Below, piece after piece: positions 12,183 to 22,374 of a stretch of 64,000 bases of DNA (position 1 is the first letter of the stretch; each line of letters starts with the position of its first letter). The DNA is from Zhengitettix transpicula (taxonomy: Eukaryota; Arthropoda; Insecta; Orthoptera; Tetrigidae). The stretch lies in the NCBI GenBank assembly GCA_037074705.1, contig CM073593.1:106766238-106830237 (forward strand), written 5' to 3'. Below the pieces are notes generated by a model. The model worked only from the letters and a program-made list of their open reading frames with translations, made no database searches and was not told the DNA's origin. The position numbers were made by a program, and so were the translations under genes.

Positions 12183-15100
12183 AACCCGATTGTTGCGAGG
12201 TACGGTCGAGGGCCCTTGGCGGTGGGGGGGGGGGGGGACTTCAGTGTGTATGCACGTGCAGGAAAGGCGATGTTGTTTTAGGCGCCAGCCAAGAGAAGCG
12301 TAGGGGTCAGTTCCGAGCTGGACTCAACAAAGGATGGACGTGCTATAACTAAAGACAAAGTTTGATAAACCACGCCTTGCTGATAATTTATGTCTCATGT
12401 TCGTTTAAATAAAAGTAATGAAATATTAAAAAGTTGTTTTGGTGATTTTCTCCCAAAAATTACCTGGCGCCCAAACATTATAAATAATCAACGAAAAACG
12501 CAATGTGGGTAGCGGAGCGGCTACAATATATATATATCCTATGTACAAAATGTATTTGATTTTTCTTTTAGGTTTTGAGATATCTCAGTAACATTTTGCA
12601 ATATTATTGAGCTACCTCATAACCAATATGAACATCCCAGAATATTTTATAGAGGAAAATTATTTTTTGCAATAATTATTCATAATATTAAATTGCAAAT
12701 CTGTAAAAAAAAATTAAAACTTCTTAATTTCTGTTACAGAATTACTTGGCTGTGATGATTTAAAATGTCATATAGAATCAGAATGTGTGGAAGCAGAAGC
12801 TGGAAATTACCAATGCCAGTGTTTACCAGGATTTACAGGCAATGGTATTTTCTGCACACCAGTTGGTCAAGGTAAGATATAAAAATACAGATTATAGGTG
12901 ATTAATTGTAAAATTAGGCAAAACAATAAAATATTAGAGTAAATAAATATGGTGAGAATGTTTCATACCTAATCAGATAAAAACAAATGGAAACTGGCAA
13001 TTTAGTGATCAATTTTAAACATAAATCCATAAGGAATATTTTTGGTTGTAACAGGCAAGGCAGCAGAATGTTGCCTCTAAACATTAGTCATAGACTATTC
13101 AAAATTTAAGTAAAATTTTAATTCAAATAGTTTGTAATTGTTCTTAAAAAATGTATAACTTATTATTATGTTATTAATTTCAAAATTATTGATCAATAAT
13201 TGTCAAACTGAATGAGTTCCCAAAAGACGATGAAACATCATTGTGAAATTAATATTGTTTATAAAAAACATTATAGTTACTTTTCTGGCTCAAGGCCATT
13301 ATATATATTTCTGGATATATGTTCTATTCAAAACATGATCTATTCAGTAACCTCCACATGTCCCAAGAGATTATAAGGGGAATTCTCAAGCACTCTGTAT
13401 AAATACATACTGTCTAAAGAATGATATTTATGAAATGTGGTAATTTTTTGAAGGTCTAACACTTTGTTTGTATTTCAATGGTTCCCATTTTGGACGTGGA
13501 CAATGGAAGTTTAGTGAAATATGCAGCAATTGGCTGTTTTTAAAATAAAGTTGAATTTTGGAGTTTTTAGAACCCAAATTGGGGGAAGGTGGAAAATTAA
13601 AAATTTACCAGGCTAGGTAATGCCCTTCTCAGGGTATAACAGGACTGTATATTGTGCTCATCCCACTAATGATGATTTTTCTAAGTTTTAATTGTTATTT
13701 TAGTGTATTACAAAATATCAACAGTATTTCATTATATAAAAATAGTTGTTTTCTGATTTATTTTTTCCAGTAAGCTGTAGTGTTGCCAACAATTGTTCAC
13801 CTTATGGAGTATGTGCTTTTGATGAAAATAGCAATTCTTACAACTGCATCTGTCTTCCTGGTTACTATGGTGATGGTTATAGTTGTGTTGACGAAACTCT
13901 TCTCAACACGAGTGTTCCTATAGAACCTTCACCAACATGCATTTTGGGAGTTTGCTTATGTCCTGAGAACTATGATCTGAGAGATGGTAGCTGTATAAGG
14001 AAACTTGACAATGAGAAGTGTGAGTTGGCTGGATGATGAAGGTGAAATTTGATTAAAACTCACACTGTGCCTGTATGATACTATAATTAAACAACTGAAG
14101 TTAAAAGTATCATCCAAATTGTACCTCATAATTAATCAAGGCATAATTTGCCATTAATATTATAGCTACATATACACTACTTTAAATTAGACATTTGGTT
14201 AGGAAAGAGAGACAGTGATGTTGACTTACCTAAAATCGACAGTTGGTCCAGTCGGGCTAAGGAGTGAAGACTGGACCAATTGATTTCAGGTAAGTCAACA
14301 TCACTGTCTCTCTTTCCTAACCAAATGTGTTATTTAATTTGACCTGATAACATTTTCCTTAAGTGTTTTATACACTCTTTATATATGAAATATAAAATTT
14401 TAATTACAATGTTGTTGATAACTTTCAAACCCAAATGAAAGAATTTCCAATTTGATCCATATTTATTTATATTTTTATTTGCCGCTTGTATTAAAATTAA
14501 CTGAATATCAATAATTTGAAATATTTTCATAAAATATAAGAACATTTGTATTTAAAGGATGTTTGCAATGTTCTCCAATAATGTTCTATTATTAGATTAT
14601 GTTTTAACCACTGTTTTCTGGATGATCAATAAATCATTTCTTTATATCAGCCATAGCACAGGAAGTTATTTAAAAAAGGAAAGTTAGTTTAAAACACATT
14701 TCATGGTGCTTATAAATTTAGAAGATTGAAATGAAAATATGTATTATGGAAGTAATTTTAATGGTTTGGATTTTCTTCTTCCCTTGTTTTTATCTACACT
14801 TCATTTTAATTACAAATTTTATTTAGAATTTAGAAATTTCCATCCATTTCTTCGTAAATACAAAATGTTTCACTTTGTGTGTTATTTATTTTAAAACTGT
14901 TTCAATAAATTTGGTTCTTGAAAACAGGCACAGTATGAATTCAATTTAAACATTACTTATATGAATTTCTATAGTATTTGAATTGATTTTTATCCAGTTT
15001 AATGAATATATTCCATTAATAGTAGATTTAAGTTTTTTTAAAATTTCAGAATAAACTAGTAGTTTTTACAGTAAGCATTAGAGCATTCAGGTTACTGATC

Positions 15101-16011
15101 AATTTTCAAAGAAAGATGTGCTTACTTGATTTGTATTGCCAAAACTATTTAATTATTTTTAATCCACTTTATTAGCTTTCAATGTCAAATGTACATCATC
15201 ATAAACTTTTCAGACATATTTATTATACTCCTTAATATTTGTTTCAAATATTAAACCATATTCAACCTAATTAATTGTAATGCCGACCTGCTGTGATGTA
15301 GCAGTTAGCATGACTACCTTAATGAAATCTGGGGATAAGGCTGCAGGAAAATCTTTTCTAAGGGGAAAGTATTTTCTAAGGGGCTACTTTGCTGAAATCG
15401 GGATTAATTATGTGTTAATGGTAAAACATATTGAAAATAATTCAGTGACGTTATATATGATTTTGTATACATTTCCAGTTGAACTTATGAACTTACCACA
15501 GTTAGTGTGTTTTGATGGAATTTGTTTCTGCCCAAAAGGATATCAGCGTTCAGATGAATATTGTATTCCAAAGCAAGGAGCAAACCCTGAATCACATGGA
15601 ACAATGGGTGGTGCTTCAGAAAAGTGTATATACTTATATTTAAAATTTGTTTTGATTTTGCTCTAACAGTAACAGATGATATTGGTTACAAATATGTCAT
15701 TTCCTATGTTTCAGTGTCGTGCAACATAATAAACACTTGCCACCCCTATGCTCAATGTGTGTTTCAACCAGAATTTGGGCAGTACCAATGTCAGTGTAAT
15801 TCAGGTTATGAAGGAGATGGATATGACTGTAATGAGATAGGTAAGTCAAAATAACAATGATATAATTTTGTTACTTTATCTGAAAATTTATATGTAAATA
15901 TAATTATACAAATTTAAAATTCGTCAATTATATAACACCATTAAAACATGTAAACACACTTTACTTTGTTTATAAAATTATATTAATCATAGTTTAACAT
16001 AGAATAAAATA

Positions 16012-16050
<39 letters not shown>

Positions 16051-19000
16051 TAATGTTTTTCACTTAGTAGATGTGCACGACAATGCTAGTCCACAAAACA
16101 TCGTGAAGGCTCTCGGCCCTATAACAGCTCTGATTATTCCACTCAGATGAAATACATTGCTAGACTAGACTGTTGTGACACTTCACCTAGAAGATAAGGG
16201 CACTGATTTTGTTCATACAAACGTCCCTTTACAATTGCTGTTTAACCCAGGTGGAAACCCGAGAATGTTATCTTCAACAGTACGCAGGGAAAGCCTTCGA
16301 TCTTTGACGAAATATATGTTTTTTTTTTAGTTTCTGATTCCTTTATGACATTTTAATTTGCTTTATTAGAATTAGTAAGTCTTTCATTGCTTGTTAACAA
16401 TGCAGTAAAAATTTATTTATGACTTGAACTTGTAGATATTTCATGTATCGAAGCAAACATCTGTGACATTCAGGCAACATGTGTTTATGATGAACCGAGT
16501 TCAAGATATATTTGCAGGTGCAACCCAGGGTTCCAAGGAGATGGCATACTTTGTACTCCGACTGGTAAGTATCTCATCTTGAATAAAAATGATAGTAAGA
16601 AAATCAATTAGTAATTAAAATTCCCCATTAACTTTATTAGCTCAAATTACTATATCTTAAAAATATGTTTTGGCAATCCCATGACCGTCAGCCAAATATA
16701 CAACACAATTGAAACAATTTCCTACAATTGTGTTGGCCTAAATGGGACTTTAATTAGTAATCTACATGAACAGGAGTCCATTATATAATAGTTATGGTTC
16801 ACAACATATTAAATGATGTTTGCAGGCCAAGTAAAGGATTTTCAAATGATTAGTTGCTGAACAAACAACTGAATTCAACATTGTAATTGTTAACACAGAA
16901 TATCAGAGAACTGTAATTAAAGTGCTAATTTTTTGTATTAATTAAATCATTCGGAGTATGATAAATGATTTGGAACACCCATGAAAAATTGGCTATGTTG
17001 ATTCAAGCTTATTTAAAAATCTTGAGCAGGAAATGATAAATATCTGTATAAGCATAATATAAATTTATAATTGATAGATATTAAATTCCAATATTGTATT
17101 TATGATCAAATATTTTTATTAAAAATGTTTGTCTTCTACTAGATGAGTGCACAAGACATGAAGATTGTGGAAGCAATGCTCAATGCTTGTGGAGCTCGCA
17201 AGAAGTGCAAAATGTATGCATCTGTAAGGAAGGATTTACTCGAAATGGAAATACTTGTCAACGCAAACAAGGTAATTTGAATTTTCTGCTTTTTTGTATG
17301 TATCTAACCATTTCAGCTGAGAAGCTGGTAAAGAATGGAAAAGTTGATAATGTAAACAGTGTTTTGTACAAACTTGCCTGGTTGGAATCCCAATCTAGGC
17401 CACGTAAACCTTTGGTCCCTTTCGAACTTGAGTAACGACAACAAAACTGAGGATATGTATCAACTAAAAATGAATACTATTGGATTAAAATAATAAATAT
17501 TTGGTAAATAACATTGCCGTATAACCGACCTATATCTCCGATTGATGCAGTATTTCTTAACCACTATTTAATCCCTCCAGATTTATTTAAGTCTTTTTTG
17601 TCTTACAAAGATAACCAAGATCACTGTTGTTCGGACCAAAAATAAGTGTTAAAAATTGATAAACAAGTAAAAAATACATTCATATTACAGAATTCATTAA
17701 TTAAGTTAATTTTACCTTAATTATGATAAATTACCATTATTGTATCTCGTCAGTGTATTTGTTTCTTCATATAACTACCAAAATTTACCTCTGTATACAA
17801 AAGGAAAGGGGCCAAAGAATAAGTTTTTAGATTTGGATAGTATTCTAGAGTTGAACTCTTCTTTCATAAGAGCAAGTACCATATTACGATTTGAGAAATT
17901 AAAATTTTTATTTATAGGCACTGACTGTGAGCAAGAATGTCATTACAATGCCAGATGTGTTTTTGATTCGACTTCAAATACACATCAATGCAGATGTAGC
18001 GCAGGTTTCTCTGGAGATGGCCTGAACTGTATTGAGGAACCAGTAGGTTGTCATGTTTTGAACAACTGTGGAACTGGAGCTGACTGCATATACGATCAGG
18101 ATGCTGCAGCTTATAGATGCAGGTGCCGGCAGGTGAAATATGCTATGCAGCATTATGCTTGAACTCTTGACAAATCATGTTATATTTAATAAGTTTGTTC
18201 AAGTGAAAGTTCCGTGAGTAAAACTCCGGAACCTAACAAAAGTTTAGTGATTATTTATCTCTTTAAACTGTCTCGTCATCTTCTTGGCGAAGATAAATAT
18301 GCAACATTTTTCTTTTCGTATATCAGTTTTGTGTTGATGCCTCAACTTGACACTTCTAACCATACATTCCTATACACAACGTTACAATTTAGTAAGCTGT
18401 GTCACCCCTCAAAGTTTGTCCCATGACAGTAGAATCTCCCTGTGTATCAATAATTTGGTAACTAATATTAGTTTCATTTTTATTCTATACAGCTGCATTT
18501 GTGATTTTCTTTTAAAATGGCCATTTTGTCATGTAATTATTCAGTTTTATCTTCAGATTATTAAAGAAATTCTGATGACATAATTTTGGCCTTTTTCACG
18601 TGAAACATCTTTATGGTTAGTATGACCCAGATTAAACTAAGCAACTCAGAAAAGAAGAATTTTTATAATCTTATATCATTATTTTTATGCTAAATTATAT
18701 GCGGCCAAAAATGTTGGTACCTGTACACAAATTCTTAGGATTGTTTAATAAACCACAAATACTTTAATTGTTAATATTATACCTAGATAAAGATAATTTA
18801 TCAAAAGTAAATATTTCAAATTTTATTGTGTAATTCTGTTTTGTGATAATTTATTACTCTTTCTATATTGTATTAATTATTTTACCTATGTACCATATTT
18901 GAGATTTAGTTTAGAAATATTAATATTAACAGTCAATACATTAAATACAACTGTCAGTTCTGGTAATTATTCATATAATAACATGCTAATTCTTTTTCAC

Positions 19001-22000
19001 AAATGAGAATGGGACATTTACTTCTTATTTATCATAGCTTTCATATAATAACATGCTAATTCTTTTTCACAAATGAGAATGGGACATTTACTTCTTATTT
19101 ATCATAGCTTTCATATAACCAAATTTACATTAATTGAGTTTGGTATAACTTCAGAAACTGCCATCTGTTGACGATAAAAACAAATTGTAAGTGAAGTCTT
19201 AAAAAGTAATTAATTTTAAGGTATTGAGTTGATGGTAATTTATTTTCTTATTTAGGGTTTAAAAGGTGATGGATTCTTGTGTGTCCCTGAAACATCTTGC
19301 CTACAAGACTCCAGTTTGTGTTCAATAAATGGAAAATGTGTCACAAGTACTTCTGGTTACTATGAATGTCAGTGCAATGAAGGCTATAAAGGAAATGGAA
19401 TTCATTGCAAACGTAAGATTATATTTAAATAATTCATTACGCATCTTATATTCAATAAAGGCTTATACAATTGAAATATTACCAGATTTATTCAGAAAAT
19501 TCAAATAAAGATGCATTTAATTATTACAGGTATTTCTAAATTTGATGGAAACTTTCTGTTAGTTAATCGAGGGATGGCAACACTTAAAGTTCCTTTCAAA
19601 GCAAATAGGAATAATCCTGGAAACCTTATATCATACCAGTACTTTCAGGTTGCAGTTGGTTAGTTAAAAACTAATTTATTTTTAATTTAAAATTTTCAAA
19701 TTTTATTTACATTCCTAATATATATTACACCAAGAAATATATTTTACTTGTACACTAATTAAATAAATAAATACACAAATAACAATTTCGCTATTGTTTA
19801 TATTATTAGTATACTTTTAACACAGATTTTTTATATTTTACTTGTATTACATTGTTTCATATTTGCACTACTGTAAAAGGTGGCATGTTGTGTTATTTTT
19901 TTGTTTACCTGTAATTTTCTGAATTTAGCTTTATAAAAGTTTTGTCCTTTAACCAAATTTCAGGGATTGATATTGATTGTGATGAAGGACGTGTTTACTG
20001 GAGTGACATGACAGGAAAAAGTATTAGAAGTTTGAAATACGATGGGTCAGGTGTTTCTACATTTCTTAGTATAGGTATGATATGCTAATTTCATAAAGTT
20101 AATTGTTGATTGGCTTCATGTTTCAAATATTCCAAATTTAATTTGCACAGACATTGGATCTCCTGAAGGACTGAGTATTGATTCCGTGTCTCGAAATATA
20201 TACTGGACCGATTCCACCAAAGACACTATAGAAGTTGCTAATCTTGACACAAAGCAGAGGAAAGTTCTTATTTCAACTGGACTTGTAAATCCTCGAGGAA
20301 TAGCTGTCCACCCTGAAAAAGGGTATTATTTTCATATATGATTGTGCCTTATTGTCATGAATAACTGTAATTTAATAATTAATGTGGTGTAACTTCATGG
20401 TATTAACGTTATATAAACATCCATCTGGATGACGTGTGAATGTTAAAGCAATCAAAAGATCATATTTAATAATCACATTCAGTTTTCCAATTAGGAAAGG
20501 TACAGTTATTTTATTCTGTAGCTAATAAACAACCAATAAATAATAAATCTCTGTTCCAAGCACATTTAACATACATTACGTTCATATATAATTATATGAT
20601 AAAACTATTAGCAGGTGATTCAATAAATTAAAATTAATTTTTTCAGCAAAATTTTTTGGTCAGATTGGAATAGAGAAAACCCTAAACTTGAATGGGCAAA
20701 TATGGATGGTACTGGAAGACAAATATTTCTTGATGGCCCATCTGTGAAACTCCCCAACTCTCTTTCAGTAGATTTTGAGAGAGATGAACTTTGTTGGGCT
20801 GACGCAGGCACAAAAACAATTGGTGGGCTATAATTTAAACTTTCTGCTTTTTAATTTATTACTCATTAAACATTAATGGTACCCTACCATTGTCAAAATG
20901 ATATATATGGACATGAAAGAGAGAAGATGAATTAAACATTGTGCATTTTAATATATTGGTTAGATGATACAAAAGTATGTTAACAGAAACTTTTGATTCT
21001 AAGTTAATAGGAAACATTGAGCTAAAGTTTTGTTTTATTTTTCCAGAATGTGTAGGTATATCCTCTAACATTAGAAGAACTGTTGTATCTAATTGTAGTT
21101 ATCCTTTTGGAATTACCATGTCCGATGATAACTATTATTGGACTGATTGGGACACGTGAGTTAAAGTTACATTTTGCTTTTAGTGTCACGATCAACATAA
21201 TACAATTTCCTAAGCTTTTTGGCAATACTTTGTTTATTTTTACCAACAATATCTTTATTTCCTTCCGATTACAGACAAAAGATTGAAAATGCAAAAAGAC
21301 CAAATGGTAACATTAATGAACCACTTGAAGTTCCTCTTGTTGGCAGTGGGAAATTATATGGAATTGTTGCTGTTCCTGAACATTGTAACAGATGTAAGTT
21401 GGAAATTGTTTTATTTAAAACATTCTTCCCTCACTTTAATCTTTTATCTACGTAAATAAAATACTTGTGACAAAATAGTCAACTTAAACCTGATTGTATT
21501 TGCTTTTCACAAGAAAACACTCAAATCACTTTCAATGAAACTTTATTTAGTTTTTATACAGAACAACTAATAGGGTAACTAGCAGTATAAAACTACCAAG
21601 TACCCTGTTTTTGACATGCCGCCTGGAGACAAAATTGCATAAGTTTCATAACCATGACAGTGTCAACTTCCAAGAAACTGGTTGAACCAGTATTGGTTAA
21701 ACCTTATATTATTGTTATATAGACCCATAAAATGGTTATTAGAATTGTTAAACTGGCACCAATATTGAGACTAAATGTATGATGTTCCAAACGCTGATAT
21801 TACCTTCACAGAAAAATACCACAATAGTTCTCTCGTAAGCAATAAACAAACTGGATGAAGTTTTCTCGGGATTCCAACCAGGTAGCGTAGTTTTGTAAAC
21901 ACAACGTTTCGATGGCTTGCACCGCCATCTTCTTCAGGTGAAGTGCCGTTTGAAGAAGGTATAAATACAGCCCTACCTTCTTCAAACGGCACTTCACCTG

Positions 22001-22374
22001 AAGAAGATGGCAGTGCAAGCCATCGAAACGTTGTGTTTACAAAACTACGCTACTCGGTTGGAATCCCGAGAAAACTTCATCCAGCAACTACATCGGGAAA
22101 ACCTACGTTCCTTAATAAACAAACTATTAAATTGTCATGCCAATCCTGAAATTTGTCTTACTGGATTTTTTTTACTTATATTTCTCGCAATTAAAGTTTG
22201 TTTTTAATCTCGCACTTGTGACTTTCAGTGTCAAATGCCTGTGTTTCTGGAGGAAACTGTGGTGAGTGGCGACTCTGCTTGCCCAACGGCCGTGGTGGTC
22301 GTACCTGTGCGTGTGGTGATGAAGGAGGCTACGAAGGCTCCGGAGAAGTTGCAACTTGCAACGACATCCTGTAG
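2042..22374 (+). CDS. Ndg: Nidogen (entactin), 25 exons, 5' end missing
   Basis: Secreted basement-membrane linker; in other animals nidogen binds laminin gamma chains and collagen IV. Coding exons: 2042-2178, 2931-3072, 3586-3794, 4016-4116, 4838-4981, 5253-5486, 5940-6140, 6822-7043, 10448-10535, 11190-11368, 12740-12871, 13771-14019, 15479-15625, 15715-15840, 16436-16564, 17143-17271, 17918-18132, 19256-19412, 19530-19658, 19964-20074, 20151-20322, 20647-20822, 21047-21155, 21275-21393, 22229-22374. They total 3903 nt, exactly 1300 codons plus a TAG stop, and phase closes at every junction; most junctions around EGF modules are phase 1. Domain order is NIDO, EGF, G2F beta-barrel, an EGF-like rod, a YWTD propeller and a C-terminal EGF-like module, as expected for nidogen. 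No signal peptide or start codon was found, so the 5' exon or exons probably lie upstream of the window. No thyroglobulin type-1 module is visible. Confidence 0.96.
2540..2735 (+). mobile_element. Penelope-like element remnant with Family A core
   Basis: About 2553-2640 translates to [17 protein letters not shown] followed by a CG pair. This resembles the run leading into the GIY-YIG endonuclease of Penelope-like elements (LRPVKD..PP....GVY.I.C.CG). The rest of the ORF is deleted. It is followed by CTGAAGA (2681-2687), GCCGTC (2701-2706) and GAAAC (2707-2711), the Family A core seen in several other places in the window. Coding fragment and core in one insertion support a shared origin. It lies in nidogen intron 1 of the window, just after a T-run and a 16-G tract (2487-2502). 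Confidence 0.6.
4838..7043 (+). CDS. Ndg: Nidogen exons 5-8: first EGF module and G2F domain
   Basis: Exon 4838-4981 encodes one EGF module with the motif [16 protein letters not shown], matching the single EGF that precedes G2F in nidogens. Exons 5253-5486, 5940-6140 and 6822-7043 encode the G2F beta-barrel. Landmarks are [52 protein letters not shown] and [12 protein letters not shown]. In known nidogens G2F is the perlecan and collagen IV binding surface. The four exons join in phase 1. A long serine- or acid-rich linker between NIDO and EGF, as in human NID1, is missing here. Confidence 0.95.
7320..7755 (+). mobile_element. Decayed non-LTR retrotransposon 3' fragment
   Basis: Frame-broken translation reads [20 protein letters not shown] and then [10 protein letters not shown]. 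It ends with a cysteine/histidine cluster, [18 protein letters not shown]. This order is typical of the C-terminal part of the ORF2 protein of insect non-LTR retrotransposons, beyond the reverse transcriptase. There are stops and shifts around 7460, so it is a dead copy. It sits in the 3.4 kb nidogen intron between the G2F exons and the EGF rod. Confidence 0.6.
7756..10447. other. Remainder of large nidogen intron
   Basis: Besides the candidate exon at 8430-8549, this stretch has a G14 tract (8587-8600) and a C/CA-rich patch (about 9283-9310). It also has minus-strand open frames at 8736-9011 and 9671-9895 that show no recognisable domain. The 8100-9900 part is less AT-rich than the flanking intron, as if a composite insertion entered here. 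No TIR or target duplication could be assigned. Confidence 0.4.
8430..8549 (-). CDS. Candidate nested antisense first exon (unknown protein)
   Basis: On the minus strand an ATG at 8549, preceded directly by an in-frame TGA, opens 40 codons and ends exactly at CAG|GTAACT (donor at 8429-8428). The peptide starts [17 protein letters not shown] and ends in an acidic tail, GASSDDDEQ. The segment is GC-richer than the intron around it. I do not recognise the protein and found no second exon. It could be the first exon of a gene nested in nidogen, part of a transposon, or chance. Confidence 0.3.
10448..19412 (+). CDS. Ndg: Nidogen exons 9-18: EGF-like rod with two short Cys-rich inserts
   Basis: Ten exons encode about ten EGF-like modules, most ending in a GF.GDG..C pattern; exon 11190-11368 carries the calcium-binding type signature [10 protein letters not shown]. 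Exon 13771-14019 (second half) and exon 15479-15625 encode two related short modules of the form C..G.C.CP..Y......C, e.g. [14 protein letters not shown] and [14 protein letters not shown]. They sit between EGFs and are not EGF modules themselves; they look EB-module-like. Intron 10 starts with GC rather than GT (11369-11370). The exon pairs 10448-10535/11190-11368 and 17918-18132/19256-19412 each split an EGF module internally. No thyroglobulin type-1 module is present. Confidence 0.93.
11524..11581. repeat. (TA)n tract, tail of a SINE
   Basis: An almost pure TA run of over 50 bp. It abuts the 3' end of the minus-strand SINE copy that begins at 11582. A second TA run (about 12150-12180) lies beyond the opposing SINE copy. 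Confidence 0.85.
11582..11820 (-). mobile_element. tRNA-derived SINE, minus strand
   Basis: Read on the minus strand, the copy starts near 11820 with a tRNA-like head. It has an A-box-like TGGCTGAGATGGTTAAGG and a B-box-like GGTTCTGGTCC, then about 170 bp of unrelated body, and ends in the TA run. The head covers about 11752-11818. The degenerate B box and the attached body argue against a functional tRNA gene. A second copy lies in opposite orientation at 11918-12110. Confidence 0.7.
11918..12110 (+). mobile_element. tRNA-derived SINE, plus strand, head truncated
   Basis: From the B-box-like GGTTCAGGTCC onward this matches the minus-strand SINE at 11582-11820 in inverted orientation, including the body to CACTATCCAAGT. 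The A-box half is absent or too diverged to see. Together the two copies form a fold-back with arms of about 190 bp and a spacer of about 160 bp in the intron between nidogen exons 10 and 11. Confidence 0.7.
12180..12530 (+). mobile_element. LTR retrotransposon remnant (LTR plus primer-binding-like site)
   Basis: Starts TGTAACCCG and contains an AATAAA near 12407. Near 12462 it reads ACCTGGCGCCCAAACAT, where TGGCGCCCAA matches the primer-binding sites of many insect LTR elements. The segment ends in GGCTACA and is embedded in TA repeats, which hide any target duplication. No gag or pol coding remains. A G14 tract (about 12223-12237) lies inside. Confidence 0.5.
14189..14327. mobile_element. 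Family B fold-back hairpin, near-perfect arms
   Basis: Two arms of about 62 bp, beginning ACATTTGGTTAGGAAAGAG and ending with its reverse complement, are separated by a loop of about 14 bp. The right arm contains TTTCAGGTAAGTC, a perfect splice-donor consensus, and the left arm contains its complement. It lies in the nidogen intron after exon 12. Related arms occur at about 22868, 33915-34225, 58830, 62323-62578 and 62638-62885. No convincing target-site duplication was seen. Confidence 0.75.
16016..16330 (+). mobile_element. TA microsatellite followed by Family A single unit
   Basis: A TA run (about 16018-16048) precedes a unit containing CACTTCACCTAGAAGATAAG (about 16171-16190), GTGGAAACCCGAGAATG and then GCAGGGAAAGCCTTCGATC. 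The last two blocks recur at 22060-22110, 38330-38370 and 59485-59540. Only one orientation is present, so this is not a fold-back. Confidence 0.55.
18971..19110. repeat. Perfect 70-bp tandem duplication
   Basis: Positions 18971-19040 and 19041-19110 are identical as far as I can read, starting TCATATAATAACATGC, followed by the first nine bases of a third unit. It lies in the nidogen intron between exons 17 and 18. Absence of divergence implies a recent event or an assembly artefact. Confidence 0.9.
19530..21393 (+). CDS. Ndg: Nidogen exons 19-24: LDL-receptor YWTD beta-propeller
   Basis: Six exons (19530-19658, 19964-20074, 20151-20322, 20647-20822, 21047-21155, 21275-21393) encode the six-bladed YWTD propeller, the laminin-binding part of nidogen. 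Blade signatures read [48 protein letters not shown] and [11 protein letters not shown]. The motif [12 protein letters not shown] matches the conserved NPRGI loop. Phases run 1, 1, 2, 1, 2, 1 and all close. Confidence 0.95.
21853..22086. mobile_element. Family A fold-back element in last nidogen intron
   Basis: Arms of about 110 bp face each other across a centre near 21960-21972. Each arm reads inward from TGGATGAAGTTTTCTCGGGA through the Family A core to AGTGCCGTTTGAAGAAGG. The right arm has CTGAAGA (21998-22004), GATGGC (22006-22011), loop AGTGCAA, GCCATC (22019-22024) and GAAAC (22025-22029). The left arm has the same core on the minus strand (21906-21935) with loop GGTGCAA. Outside the right arm the sequence continues with the block seen near 16270 and 38340, so the parent element is longer than the hairpin. 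Confidence 0.8.
22229..22374 (+). CDS. Ndg: Nidogen terminal exon: C-terminal EGF-like module and stop
   Basis: The exon follows the acceptor ending at 22228 and is entered in phase 1. It encodes a cysteine-rich module ([15 protein letters not shown], then [10 protein letters not shown]) and stops at TAG 22372-22374. This corresponds to the last EGF-like repeat that packs on the YWTD propeller. The preceding intron carries a large fold-back element (21853-22086) only about 140 bp before this exon. Confidence 0.9.

Noticed and set aside
12150..12545. Target-site duplication of the LTR remnant
   Set aside because: Both flanks are TA microsatellite, so any 4-6 bp match is uninformative.
14189..14327. 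CRISPR-like or tRNA-like hairpin
   Set aside because: Eukaryotic intron, a single palindrome with dispersed relatives; a fold-back repeat explains it.
22063..22130. Coding exon reading [22 protein letters not shown] peptide
   Set aside because: The block recurs with stops and shifts at 16270, 25880, 38340 and 54090; it is part of the Family A repeat, not a host exon.
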